From: CAWEDP01 sp963807925
GTDB lineage: Bacteria > Acidobacteriota > Vicinamibacteria > Vicinamibacterales > CAVVIG01
Reading direction: 5' to 3'
Assembly: GCA_963807925.1 (NCBI GenBank)
Contig: CAWEDP010000003.1
Coordinates: 62,001-126,000, forward strand
DNA: 64,000 bases
Below, piece by piece: positions 34,680 through 43,773 of this stretch; within the stretch, counting starts at the first letter, position 1; each line of letters opens with the position of its first letter. The translations under genes were made by a program, and so were the position numbers. The notes beneath the pieces were generated by a model that saw nothing but the letters and a program-made list of their open reading frames with translations, searched no databases and was not told the DNA's origin.

Positions 34680-34707
34680 TTGAAACTGGTCGTGGTCCCG
34701 CCATAAT
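34680..34707 (+). promoter_or_regulatory. Promoter of the disulfide oxidoreductase gene
   Basis: TTGAAA (34680-34685), 16 bases, CATAAT (34702-34707), then 6 bases to GTG 34714. A full -35/-10 pair giving a leaderless message. Confidence 0.68.
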
Positions 34708-34713
34708 CGATAC

Positions 34714-35445
34714 GTGGCCCTCATTTCCTCCTCCGATCAGGAGCAACTCCGTGACGCGTTCGCCGAGATGACGCGGCCGGTACGCCTCGTGTTCTGCACG
34801 CAGACCTTCGGCTGCGACACGTGCCTCGAGACGCGCCAGATCCTCGACGAGCTCCCGCCGCTCTCGGACAAGATCACCATCGAGGAAGTCAACCTGGTGC
34901 TCGAAGCCGACAGGGCGAAGGCGTTCGGTATCGATCGCGCGCCGACGGTGGCGGTGACCTACGCCGACGGCCCGCAGGCCGAGGTCTGGCACGATGCGCG
35001 GATCCGGTTTCTCGGGGCGCCCGCCGGCTACGAGTTCGTCTCGCTGGTGCAGGCGGTCCTCATCGCCGGCGGGCGGACATCGGCCCTGTCGCCTGAAAGC
35101 GTGGCGCGCATCGCGGCCGTGACCAGGCCCGTCACCATGCAGGTGTTCACGACGCCGACCTGACCGCACTGCCCGCGGGCGGTCAGCCTCGCACACGAAA
35201 TGGCGCTGGCGAGCCCGAACATCACCGCGTGGGCGGTGGAGGCCACCGAGTTCCCCGATCTCGCGCGGCGCTACCGCGTGACCGGCGTGCCGAAGACGGT
35301 CATCAACGACGAGGTCGAAATCCTCGGCGCGCTGCCGGAGAGCGCGTTCGTGGAACAGGCGCTCGAGAAATTTGCGAGTGACGATTCACCAGTTCCGAAG
35401 CGACCCGACGGAACCGAGCCGTCCGAAGGCCAGAGTGACGCGTGA
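34714..35445 (+). CDS. Two-domain protein disulfide oxidoreductase, probable selenoprotein (UxxC)
   Basis: Two tandem thioredoxin folds as in archaeal-type protein disulfide oxidoreductase / glutaredoxin-like proteins. The first has the redox motif FGCDTC (Cys34, Cys37). The second reads TPT-TGA-PHCPRAVSLAHEMA: the in-frame TGA at 35161-35163 sits exactly where the first active-site Cys belongs, and the frame continues through VTGVPKTVIN (cis-Pro loop) to TGA 35443. Read as selenocysteine, residue 150 gives a U-P-H-C site and a normal 243-residue protein. A 7-bp hairpin starts at the TGA. Start GTG 34714 follows a leaderless promoter. A point mutation (TGC to TGA) is the alternative. Confidence 0.75.
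35161..35185 (+). promoter_or_regulatory. Possible SECIS hairpin at the in-frame UGA
   Basis: TGACCGC (35161-35167) pairs perfectly with GCGGTCA (35179-35185) around an 11-base loop, ACTGCCCGCGG. Bacterial SECIS elements lie directly 3' of the UGA; this one is short, and GC-rich DNA forms hairpins easily. Confidence 0.45.
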
Positions 35446-35544
35446 CGGGTCAGCTGCCCACGAGGGCGCCGAGGAGGCAATCTCCCGGGTGGCTCGCAGT
35501 CCGCTGCCGTCGCCCATCGCCGTGTCGATTGTAGATTGTCAATC

Positions 35545-37411
35545 GTGAATTGCCGCCTCTCCCGTCCGCTTCTCGCCGTTGTCGTCGTCCTCGGTCTGTT
35601 CGCGACGCCGCCGTCGTTCCAGGCGGCCGATCCGGTCCAGGTACCGGTTCACGTTTCCCGAACCGCAGCATCGGTGGATGCAGGTGGAGGCGACCTTCTC
35701 GGAGCTGCCGGACGGTCCGCTCGATCTGCGGATGAGTCGCTCGTCGCCGGGCCGCTATTCGCTCCACGATTTCGCGAAGAACGTGTACGACGTGCACGCC
35801 TTCGGACGCGACGGTCGCGAGCTGGAGACCGGGCGCCCCGACCCCTACGGCTGGCGCGTGGCGAACCACGACGGACAACTGAGGGTCCGATACAAGGTGT
35901 TCGGCGACCTGGTGGACGGCACGTACCTGGCGGTCGACACGACCCACGCGCACATCAACATGCCGGCGGCGATCATGTGGGCGCGCGGGCTGGACGATCG
36001 CCCTTATACGCTCACCTTCGTGCCGCCCGACGGGGCCGCGTGGCAGGTCGCCACGCAGTTGCACCACGGATCGACGCCGTTCGAATTTACCGCGGCCAAC
36101 CTGCGGTACCTGATCGACAGTCCGGTCGAGTTCGGACCGGTCGCCATCCGCCAGTTCGCCGTCGGATCCCGACGATTCCGGTTCGCCGCGCACCATCTGG
36201 GCACCGATCGCGAGCTCGACGATTTCGTGAAAGACGTGGAACGGGTCGTGCGGCAGGAAGGGCAGGTGTTCGGCGAGTTTCCGGAGTACGAGCCGGGCGA
36301 ATACACCTTTCTCGCCGACTACCTGCCCTACGCGACCGGCGACGGCATGGAGCACCGCAACAGCACCGTCATGACCGAGGACGGCTCCATACGGACCAAC
36401 CGCCAGATGCTGCTCGGCACCGTGGCGCACGAGTTCTTCCATTCGTGGAACGTCGAGCGCATCAGACCGCGGTCGCTCGAACCGTTCGATCTGGAGCGGG
36501 CGAACATGTCGGGCGAGCTGTGGCTCGCGGAGGGGTTCACGCAGTACTACGGATCGCTGATGATGCAGCGGGCGGGCCTCGCGGACCTCGGTGCGACGTC
36601 GGCCGCGTTCACCGAGTTCATCGAGAGCGCGTCGGTGGCGCCCGGGCACGCGGTCCGGTCCGCCGAGGACATGAGCCGCATGGCGCCGTTCACCGACGGC
36701 GGGAGGACGGTGGATCGCACCAACTGGTCGACCACCTATGTCTCCTACTACCCGCTCGGCGGCGCGATTGCGCTCGCGCTCGACCTCACGCTCCGGCAGC
36801 GATCGGGAGGAGCCGTCTCGCTCGACGACTTCATGCGGGCGATGTGGCGGGTCTACGGCCGGCCCGGCGGCGCGCACGAGGGCGACGTCGATCACCCGTA
36901 CACGATCGAAGACGTCGAAACGCGGCTGGCGGAGGTGAGCGGCGATGCGGCGTTCGCTCATGACTTCCTGGGCCGCTACGTCCGCGGGCGCGAGAGCGCC
37001 GACTACCGCGCGCTGCTCGACCGCGCGGGGTTTACCGTGCGGTTACGCAGTCCCGGGCGCGCCTGGTGGGGCGACGTCCGGCTCGATGCCCGCGGCGGCC
37101 GCGTGCTGATTGCCGGGCTGACGCCCATGAACAGCCCTGCGTACGCCGCAGGCCTCGAAGAGGACGATGAGCTGCGGACGATCGACGGCGTGCGGCTGCG
37201 CACCGTCGAGGAGGCGACGGCCATCCTCGATCGGGCGCGGCCGGGCGATGCGCTGCGGATCGGATACATCGACCGCACGGGCGGCGAGAAGCAGACTGTC
37301 GTGGTGCTGCGCCAGAATCCGCACGTCGAGGTGCGCGCCGTGGAGTCGGTCGGGGGAGCGCTGACGGCCGACCAGCGGGCGTTTCGGAGTCGCTGGCTGT
37401 CGGCGAAGTAG
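35545..37411 (+). pseudogene. M61-family glycyl aminopeptidase with PDZ domain, frame broken in the signal region
   Basis: The mature enzyme has the M61 N-terminal domain (YRFTFPEPQHRWMQVEATF), the zinc motif HEFFHSWN with downstream Glu in WLAEGFTQYY, and a C-terminal PDZ-like domain (YAAGLEEDDELRTIDGVRL). The signal peptide (CRLSRPLLAVVVVLGLFATPPSFQA), starting at GTG 35545 or TTG 35536, lies in a different frame; one G too many at 35640-35641 separates it from the mature part. Removing it gives a continuous exported peptidase of about 620 residues. Without it, translation could only start at TTG 35579, making an unexported protein. Either a recent lesion or an error in the sequence. Confidence 0.83.
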
Positions 37412-37419
37412 GAGACCGT

Positions 37420-38016
37420 ATGGCGCTGCCGTGGCTGCGGATTCTCGATGCGGTGCTCGGCGTCACCGACATCGCGATGTCCCGCCGCCCGCCGCGGCCC
37501 GGCGGCTCCGACGACCGCGCGCTCGCCGCGTCGAGCCCGCCGGCCGCCGGGGCGCTCGAAGCCCGTCTCGCCGGCGTGGTCGTTGCGGCGTTGAAGGAAG
37601 CATTCGACCGCGACACGCGGCGCCTGGATCTCGAGCGCGAACGGGCGGAGGCGGACCGTCAGCGGGCCGAACGCGCGCTCCGGCTCGAGTGGCTGCGGCA
37701 GGCGGCGGATCGCGAAATCGGCCGGCTGCGGCTCATCGCCGGCCTGGCCGCCGCCGCGTGGCTGGGCACGCTCCTGTTCGCCTCGCGCGTCACCGGCGGG
37801 GGCGTCGCCGGACGCGCGCTGCTGGGGGCCGGATGGGCGCTCCTGCTGGCCGCGCTGGCGACGGCGCTCTCGGGACAGGCCGGCGTCATCAAGGTCGTCG
37901 AACGGGCGCAGGCCGGCCGCGACGAACCCTTCGAGGCGGGCGTCGCCGGCGCGGTCGCGTCGTGGCTCATCGTCGCGGGCCTCGGGCTGGTCGCCGTGGC
38001 GGCCCTCGTCACGTGA
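37420..38016 (+). CDS. Membrane protein with coiled-coil segment, unknown function
   Basis: The 198-residue protein has a Pro/Ser-rich N-terminal part, a charged helix likely to form a coiled coil (DRDTRRLDLERERAEADRQ and following) and then four hydrophobic segments in the C-terminal half, including AGLAAAAWLGTLLFASRV and ALLLAALATALSG. It follows the M61 gene by 8 bases and may be co-transcribed. No family was recognised and there are no catalytic motifs. The layout, a coiled coil next to a helical membrane bundle, would suit a small scaffold or sensor protein. Confidence 0.62.
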   Translation: MALPWLRILDAVLGVTDIAMSRRPPRPGGSDDRALAASSPPAAGALEARLAGVVVAALKEAFDRDTRRLDLERERAEADRQRAERALRLEWLRQAADREIGRLRLIAGLAAAAWLGTLLFASRVTGGGVAGRALLGAGWALLLAALATALSGQAGVIKVVERAQAGRDEPFEAGVAGAVASWLIVAGLGLVAVAALVT

Positions 38017-38031
38017 GGTTCGGGCAGGTTC

Positions 38032-38037
38032 TATACT
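38032..38037 (+). promoter_or_regulatory. -10 box of argH
   Basis: TATACT, exactly 6 bases before GTG 38044; leaderless message likely. No good -35 is seen. Confidence 0.58.
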
Positions 38038-38043
38038 CTCGAC

Positions 38044-39498
38044 GTGAGGTTTGCCCCGGAGTACGTCGCGCAGGTGCTCAGCGAGAATTTCGAGGACGCC
38101 AAGGCGCTCTTCGCGGGCCCGCTCCTCGCCATTCACTACGCGCACCTCGTCATGCTCGCCGAACGGCGCATCGTCGCTCCCGAGACGGCGCACGCGATTC
38201 GGGCCGCCCTCGACGAGGTGGCGACGCAGGACCTCGGCGCGGCGCGATACGACGGGAGCGTCGAAGACCTGTTCTTCTACCTGGAACGGCTGATCGTCGA
38301 GCGCTGCGGCGAGGCCGCGGCGGGCCGCCTCCACACGGCGCGCAGCCGGAACGACATCGACATGACGATGTACCGGATGCGGCAACGCGAGCTCGTGCTC
38401 GGGCTGGCGGCGGCGTCCTTCGATCTGCGGCGCGTGCTGCTCGAGATCGCGGGGCGCCATCGCGAGACGATCTTCAACGTCCATACGCACACGCAGCGCG
38501 CGCAGCCCTCGACGGTCGCGCACTACCTGCTCGCGATCGTGGAGCAACTGGAGCGAGACGCGGTCCGGCTGCGGGCCGCCTACGACGTCACGAACCGGTG
38601 TCCCCTCGGCGCCTGCGCCATCACCGGCACCGGCTTTCCGATCGACCGGACGCTCACGTCGGATCTGCTCGGCTTCTGCGGGCCGACCGGCAACACGTAC
38701 GGGAGCATCGCGACGGTCGACTACCTGCTCGAGAGCATGTCGGCGTCCGCCGTGCTGCTCGTCGGGCTCGGCCGCTTCGTGCAGGATCTGCTGCTCTGGT
38801 GCTCGGCCGAGTTCGGCTATCTTCGGCTCGCCGACGGCTTCGTGCAGTCGAGCAGCGTGATGCCGCAGAAGCGAAACCCGGTGGCCCTCGAGCACGTCCG
38901 CGCGATCGCCAGCAAAGCGCTCGGCCAGTCGCAGGCCGTGCTCACCGTCGTCCACAACACGCCATTCGGCGACATCGTCGACACGGAGGACGATCTGCAG
39001 CCGCTCGTCGTCGCGACGTTCCGCGACGCGAGCCGTGCGGTGAGGCTGGTGTCGGCCGCGATGGCCGCGGCCCAGTTCAATACGTCGCACCTCGACTCGT
39101 CGGCCGCTGAAGGGTGGACGACGATCACCGAGCTGGCCGACACGCTGGTGCGGGACCACGGTTTGCCGTTCAGCATCGCCCATGCGGTGTGCGCGCGGCT
39201 GGTCGACGGCAAGGCCCGTGAGCCCGCCGCGTCGCTGCCGGCGATGCTCGCCGCGGTTTCGACCGACCTGACGGGGACGCCGATTGTGTACTCCGACGCG
39301 ATGCTGACGCGGATTCTCAGCCCGCGACACTTCGTCGAGGTGCGCCGCACTCCGGGCGGGCCGTCGCCGGACGAAACGGCGCGCGCGTGTCAGGCGTCGC
39401 GCGCGCGGCTCGACGGAGATACCGGCTGGTGGAGCGCGACGACCGCCGGGTTGAGAGCGGCCGAGGCGCGGTTGGCCGCCCGAAGTCGCGAGCTGTGA
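38044..39498 (+). CDS. argH: Argininosuccinate lyase
   Basis: The fumarase/aspartase-superfamily signature SSSVMPQKRNPVALEH and the conserved LHTARSRNDID and THTQRAQPST blocks identify argininosuccinate lyase, which splits argininosuccinate to arginine and fumarate, the last step of arginine synthesis. The 484 residues are normal. The GTG start is placed 6 bases after TATACT. No other arginine gene is adjacent, so it is a detached argH. The N-terminus begins directly at the lyase fold, without the usual KLWGGRF-like motif, so a divergent lyase acting on a related substrate is possible. Confidence 0.87.
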   Translation: MRFAPEYVAQVLSENFEDAKALFAGPLLAIHYAHLVMLAERRIVAPETAHAIRAALDEVATQDLGAARYDGSVEDLFFYLERLIVERCGEAAAGRLHTARSRNDIDMTMYRMRQRELVLGLAAASFDLRRVLLEIAGRHRETIFNVHTHTQRAQPSTVAHYLLAIVEQLERDAVRLRAAYDVTNRCPLGACAITGTGFPIDRTLTSDLLGFCGPTGNTYGSIATVDYLLESMSASAVLLVGLGRFVQDLLLWCSAEFGYLRLADGFVQSSSVMPQKRNPVALEHVRAIASKALGQSQAVLTVVHNTPFGDIVDTEDDLQPLVVATFRDASRAVRLVSAAMAAAQFNTSHLDSSAAEGWTTITELADTLVRDHGLPFSIAHAVCARLVDGKAREPAASLPAMLAAVSTDLTGTPIVYSDAMLTRILSPRHFVEVRRTPGGPSPDETARACQASRARLDGDTGWWSATTAGLRAAEARLAARSREL

Positions 39499-39548
39499 GC
39501 GCCGGGCCGGCGAGGCCGGCGATGATGTCGTGAGGTGGTGGTGCGAGC

Positions 39549-39632
39549 ATGACCCGACTCTACGTTCAGGTGCTCCTGCTCGAGGCTGCGATTCTGGTCG
39601 CGCTGTATCTGTTCGGACGAGCGTTCTCGTGA
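39549..39632 (+). CDS. 27-residue single-helix membrane protein before the symporter
   Basis: ATG 39549 opens a 27-residue frame: MTRLYVQVLLLEAAILVALY then LFGRAFS. It is one hydrophobic helix with basic residues at both ends. GAGGTGG lies 9-15 bases upstream. It lies 82 bases before a sodium/solute symporter gene. Small accessory membrane proteins encoded next to symporters of this family are known. The function here is inferred only from position and shape. Confidence 0.5.
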   Translation: MTRLYVQVLLLEAAILVALYLFGRAFS

Positions 39633-39648
39633 GGCGTGTCCGCCAATC

Positions 39649-39683
39649 CCTGATTCCTGATCCCTGATCCCTGGTTCCTGATC
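39649..39683 (+). repeat. Five tandem heptamers of CCTGATC type
   Basis: CCTGATT, CCTGATC, CCTGATC, CCTGGTT, CCTGATC in a row between the tiny membrane gene and the symporter gene. Possibly slippage-prone; could change spacing between the two genes. Confidence 0.6.
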
Positions 39684-39714
39684 GCCAACCCGATCGCTGC
39701 TGTGGAATCGGCCG

Positions 39715-41421
39715 ATGAGACTGCTCGACTGGATTGTCGTCGTCGCTTACCTGACGTGGATTGTGTACGACGGTCTGCGTCGATCGCAGGGCACCGACAA
39801 AGTCGACGGCTATTTTCTGGCCAACCGCTCGCTGCCGTGGTGGGCCGTCGGTCTGTCGGTGATGGCGACGCAGATGAGCGCGGTGACGCTCGTCGGGACG
39901 ACGGGGCAGGCGTACGCGACGGGACTGCGATTCGTGCAGCTGTACTTCGGGCTGCCGCTCGCGATGGTGATCCTGTCGCTCACCGTCGTGCCGTTCTTCA
40001 CCCGGGCCCGTGTCTACACGGCGTACGAGTACCTGGAAAAGCGGTTCGACGTGCGGACGCGCTCGCTGGCGGCACTCCTGTTCCTGGTCGGCCGCGCGCT
40101 GTCGCTCGGCGTCACGCTGGCGGCACCCTCGGTCGTGATGTCGGCGATCCTCGGATGGACGCTGCCGGTCACGGTGCTCGCGATCTGCGTGCCGATGATC
40201 CTGTACACCACGATCGGCGGAGTGCAGGCCGTGGCCTGGACCGACGTCAAGCAGATGTTCGTGGTGGTCGGGGGCATGTGCGCGGCGGTCGCGATTCTGC
40301 TGTACGGGATCCTGCACAACGTCGGGCTGGGCGAGGCGCTCAGCCTGGCCGGCGCCACCGGGCGGCTGAAGGCGATCGACTTCCGCTTCGATCCGCGCGA
40401 GACCTACACGTTCTGGTCGGGCACGCTCGGGGGCCTGTTCCTGATGCTGTCGTACTTCGGGTGCGATCAGAGCCAGGTGCAGCGCTACCTCACGGCCCGA
40501 TCGGTCGACGAAGCGCGCCACTCGCTGCTGATGAGCGGATACGTCAAGATTCCACTCCAGCTGCTGATTCTGCTGAGCGGCGTCCTCGTCTTCGTGTTCT
40601 ACCTGTTCGAGACGCCGCCGATGCTGTTCAATCGCGCCTATGACGCGCAGGTCGCGGCCAGCCCGTCGGCCGCGGCGTACGCGAGGCTCGAACAGCAGTT
40701 CGACGCGGCTCTCGACACGCGGCGCGCCGCGGCGTCCCGGAGCGACCGCGCCGCGTTCCTGCGGGCGGACGCGCAGGTGAGCGACCTTCGCGCGCAGGCC
40801 GCCGGCGTAGTGAAAGACGTGACCGGCGATGCGCGCTACAACGACGTCAACTACGTTTTCCCGACCTTCATCACGACGCGCATGCCGGTCGGTCTCGTCG
40901 GCCTCATGATTGCGGCGATCTTCGCCGCGGCCATGTCGGCCAGCGGAGGGGAGCTGAACGCCCTCGCGACGTCGACCGTGATCGATTTCTACCGGCGCCA
41001 CGTCGTGACCGAGGCCCCCGACGCGCATTACCTGCGCGCATCCAAGGCGGCGACGCTCGTCTGGGGACTGTTCGCCTGCATCGTCGCCATGTACTCGGCC
41101 AATCAGGGATCGCTCGTCGAGGTCGTCAACCGGTACGGGTCCTTCTTCTACGGGTCGCTGCTCGGCGTCTTCATCCTCGCGATCGGCGCCAGGCGCGCCA
41201 CGGCGCGCGGGGCGTTCTGGGGCATGATCGCCGGCATGGCCGTCGTGCTGACGGTGGCGTTCTCGCCGTGGACGCGGGATATCGCGTTTCTCTGGCACAA
41301 CCTGATCGGGGCGGTCGTCGTGGTTGTCGTCGGAATGGCGATCAGCCTGACCGAGTCGGGGCAGGCGCCGCCGCTCGTCGTCCCCGCGCACCAATCTGGC
41401 GGCCGGGACTCGCTTCTGTAA
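39715..41421 (+). CDS. Sodium/solute symporter (SSS family)
   Basis: About 13 membrane helices with SSS signatures: the N-terminal DGYFLANRSLPWWAVGLS, MATQMSAVTLVGTTG (substrate/Na+ site), TIGGVQAVAWTDVKQM and a C-terminal half with AAIFAAAMSASGGELNALAT. A roughly 80-residue charged insertion between helices (YDAQVAASPSAAAYARLEQQ and on) is longer than usual. It uses the sodium gradient to import a solute that cannot be told from sequence. Length 568 residues. The 27-residue membrane protein upstream may be its partner. Confidence 0.88.
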   Translation: MRLLDWIVVVAYLTWIVYDGLRRSQGTDKVDGYFLANRSLPWWAVGLSVMATQMSAVTLVGTTGQAYATGLRFVQLYFGLPLAMVILSLTVVPFFTRARVYTAYEYLEKRFDVRTRSLAALLFLVGRALSLGVTLAAPSVVMSAILGWTLPVTVLAICVPMILYTTIGGVQAVAWTDVKQMFVVVGGMCAAVAILLYGILHNVGLGEALSLAGATGRLKAIDFRFDPRETYTFWSGTLGGLFLMLSYFGCDQSQVQRYLTARSVDEARHSLLMSGYVKIPLQLLILLSGVLVFVFYLFETPPMLFNRAYDAQVAASPSAAAYARLEQQFDAALDTRRAAASRSDRAAFLRADAQVSDLRAQAAGVVKDVTGDARYNDVNYVFPTFITTRMPVGLVGLMIAAIFAAAMSASGGELNALATSTVIDFYRRHVVTEAPDAHYLRASKAATLVWGLFACIVAMYSANQGSLVEVVNRYGSFFYGSLLGVFILAIGARRATARGAFWGMIAGMAVVLTVAFSPWTRDIAFLWHNLIGAVVVVVVGMAISLTESGQAPPLVVPAHQSGGRDSLL

Positions 41422-41515
41422 GAATTCGCGCCCCCGCAGCGACACAATCCCCCTGATGTGAAGGACTTGGCGGGCGCGCCGGCTGGAACGGCGCTTGCGA
41501 GAGGTCCGGGCAGCC

Positions 41516-42082
41516 ATGACTCGCGACCTTCATCCGACACGTGACGCCGGGCACGGCCTGATTCAGATGCTGTTCGTCCTCGGGTTCATGAGCGTGCTGT
41601 CGGGCATCGCGGTCGTGCAGATCAATGCATCGCGGCCGGTCCTCAAGGGCGACGGCGCGATGCGGGTGGTGCTGTCGCAGGTCAACCAGGCCCGCGAGCT
41701 CGCCATCACCGAGCGGCGCTTCGTCCGTGTGGCGTTTACCGCGCCGAACCTGGTCCAGGTGATTCGCGAGGACACGCCGACCACGACTACCACGCTGTCC
41801 TCGGTGCTGCTCGAAGGCGGCGTCCAGTTCACCCTCATCAGCGGTCTGCCCGATACGCCCGATGCGTTCGGTAACAGCGCGGCCGTCTCGTTCGGTTCGG
41901 CGGTGAACGTGAAATTCACGCCGGACGGCGACATGGTGGACCAGGACGGCGCGGGCATCGACGGCTCGGTGTTCCTGGCCATTCCCGCGCAGCGGCAGTC
42001 GGCCCGCGCGGTGACGGTGCTCGGGCCGACGGGACGGGTGCGCGGATACAAGTGGAACGGGGCGCGCTGGGTTCTCGGATAG
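41516..42082 (+). CDS. GspH/FimT-like pseudopilin with atypical prepilin site
   Basis: The N-terminus has a type III (prepilin) signal, GHGLIQMLFVLGFMSVLSG: Gly at the cleavage site and a hydrophobic helix. The usual Glu at position 5 of the mature protein is Gln (G-HGLIQ). The C-terminal part, with ITERRFVRVAFT and the late VLGPTGRVRGYKWNGARW, matches GspH/FimT pseudopilins. ATG 41516 is chosen over 41495 to keep the leader short. It is first in a four-gene operon with pilV-, pilW- and pilX-like genes. Such minor pilins prime or tip type IV pili or type II secretion pseudopili. Confidence 0.82.
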   Translation: MTRDLHPTRDAGHGLIQMLFVLGFMSVLSGIAVVQINASRPVLKGDGAMRVVLSQVNQARELAITERRFVRVAFTAPNLVQVIREDTPTTTTTLSSVLLEGGVQFTLISGLPDTPDAFGNSAAVSFGSAVNVKFTPDGDMVDQDGAGIDGSVFLAIPAQRQSARAVTVLGPTGRVRGYKWNGARWVLG

Positions 42083-42086
42083 GTCG

Positions 42087-42638
42087 ATGGCTGCGCACAC
42101 CTCGCCCCATCGTGGGTTCTCGCTCATCGAGACGCTCGTCGCGCTGGGGGTCCTGACGACGGGCGTGCTGGGCGCGGTGGCGGTGCTCGCCACGGGCATG
42201 CAGCACCTCAGCGCCTCGCCGTCCGAGGTCGTCGCCACCCAGAAGGCGGCGCAGGCGGTGGAGGCGGTGTTCAGCGCGCGCGACTCGCACAAGCTGACCT
42301 GGGCGCAGATCCGCAACGTGCACGGCGCCTCCGGCAACGACGCCGGCATCTTCCTCGACGGTCCGACTCCCCTGAAGATGCCGGGCGCGGACGGGCTCGT
42401 GAACACACCCGACGACGCCGCGGCGATCGAGACGATGACGCTGCCGGGGCCCGACCAGCTGATCGGCACCTCCGACGACCGGACGGTCACGCTGGCCCAG
42501 TACACGCGGGAGATTTCGATCCGCGACGTGCCGGGCGAGAACGGTCAGCTTCGATCGATCGTCGTGACGATCGTGTATCAGAACGGCCCGACGCGGCGGA
42601 CCTACACGTTGTCGACGTTCATCTCGGCCTACTCGTAA
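42087..42638 (+). CDS. PilV-like minor pilin
   Basis: Prepilin signal RGFSLIETLVALGVLTTGVLG with the Gly-Phe cleavage site and Glu5, followed by a globular part of about 150 residues. It lies 4 bases after the GspH-like gene and 15 bases before the pilW-like gene. Its order and length (183 residues) fit PilV, a minor pilin of the type IV pilus priming complex. Confidence 0.85.
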   Translation: MAAHTSPHRGFSLIETLVALGVLTTGVLGAVAVLATGMQHLSASPSEVVATQKAAQAVEAVFSARDSHKLTWAQIRNVHGASGNDAGIFLDGPTPLKMPGADGLVNTPDDAAAIETMTLPGPDQLIGTSDDRTVTLAQYTREISIRDVPGENGQLRSIVVTIVYQNGPTRRTYTLSTFISAYS

Positions 42639-42653
42639 CGAGGAAGCGGTTCG

Positions 42654-43773
42654 ATGATCAGGATCTCGGGCAGCCGCGGTTTCACGCTGGTGGAGCTGCT
42701 CATCGCCACGACGATTGCACTGCTGCTGGCGGCGGCGGCGCTCTCGACGTTCAGGAACGGCCTGATGGTCAACGATTCGGCGGCGCAGATGAGCGACGCG
42801 AACCAGAACCTCCGGGCCGGCTCGAACAGGCTGATCCGCGATCTCATGCAGGCAGGCCGGATCATCGGGCCCGAGGGGATCCCGATGCCGGCCGGCGCCG
42901 GCGTGCAGTCGTTCATGCGGCCGGGGCCGGTCGCGAACCTGACGTTCGACCTGGTGGTCGATGCGACGACGACGCTGAATCTTCCAAGTCTCGAGACCGG
43001 GTATCAGCTCGGGCCGACCGTGGCCGGAGCGCACACCGACATCGTGACGATCATGACCGTGGACGAGTTCATGCCGGTGATCCAGACGCCTCCGGCGGCG
43101 CCCGCGTCCCCAACCCCGGTCGAAGGTACGATCGCGCCGAACGGCCAGTCGGTGGCCTTCCCGTCGAACTCGGTCTGGCTCGCGGGCGACCCGGTCAACG
43201 GGTCGGGCGCCATCCAGGTCGGCGACCTCGTCCTGTTCAAGAATCCGATCGGCACGGCGCTCGTGAGCGTGACGGGCAAGGACTCGACGCACATCTACTT
43301 CGGCGCGCTCGACTGGTTCCGATTCAACCAGTTCAACGTGCCGCAGGTCCCGATCCTGCTGATGAAACAGGTGGCGGACACGACCACGGCCTGGACGCAG
43401 AAGACCACGATCTTCCGCGCGCTGATGATCACCTACTTCGTCGACAACAGCGTGCCGGGCGCGCCGCCGCGGCTGATGCGGCAGGTGAATCACTTTTCGC
43501 CCCAGGCGCTCGCGGGCGTCGTCGAGGACCTCGATCTCGACGTACGACCTGGTCGACGGCGTCAACAATCCGACCGAGATCACCTCGCTGCCGTACACCG
43601 ACGCCGCCGCGGGGGTGACCTACACGTCGAACCAGATCCGGAAAGTGAACATCCACCTCGGCGTCCGCTCAGAGCTCATCTCCCAGCCTGCGCAAGACTA
43701 TGTCCGCAACCACATCTCCACGTCTGTCGATGTCCGAAGTCTGGCGAGCGTCGATCGCTATGTCTCGCAGTAG
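42654..43773 (+). pseudogene. PilW-like minor pilin, frameshifted near the 3' end
   Basis: The prepilin signal RGFTLVELLIATTIALLLA opens a pilin of the PilW type. After AGVVEDLDL the reading frame is lost; an extra G at 43539 is the cause, because in the other frame the protein goes on TYDLVDGVNNPTEITSLPYT and ends DRYVSQ at the TAG 43771-43773. Read straight through, the frame instead runs to 43808 with a non-coding-looking Arg-rich tail. The predicted intact protein is 372 residues and overlaps the next gene by 14 bases. Real mutation or sequencing error cannot be told apart here. Confidence 0.82.

Noticed and set aside
34714..35445. Two separate genes, an N-terminal and a C-terminal thioredoxin domain
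   Set aside because: The second half has no ribosome site or start before its active-site Cys, and the fold needs the residues immediately around the TGA. A single read-through product fits better.
39499..39548. GC-rich inverted repeat (GCCGGC twice) after argH as a terminator
   Set aside because: No T-run follows, and such repeats arise easily in this base composition.
37003..41517. Very long minus-strand open frame (about 1,500 codons) opposite argH and the symporter gene
   Set aside because: It is antisense to clearly conserved genes and has the Arg/Pro/Gly-rich composition of GC-driven shadow frames. The same holds for long frames opposite actB, the pilX-like gene, ctaD and the histidine kinase.
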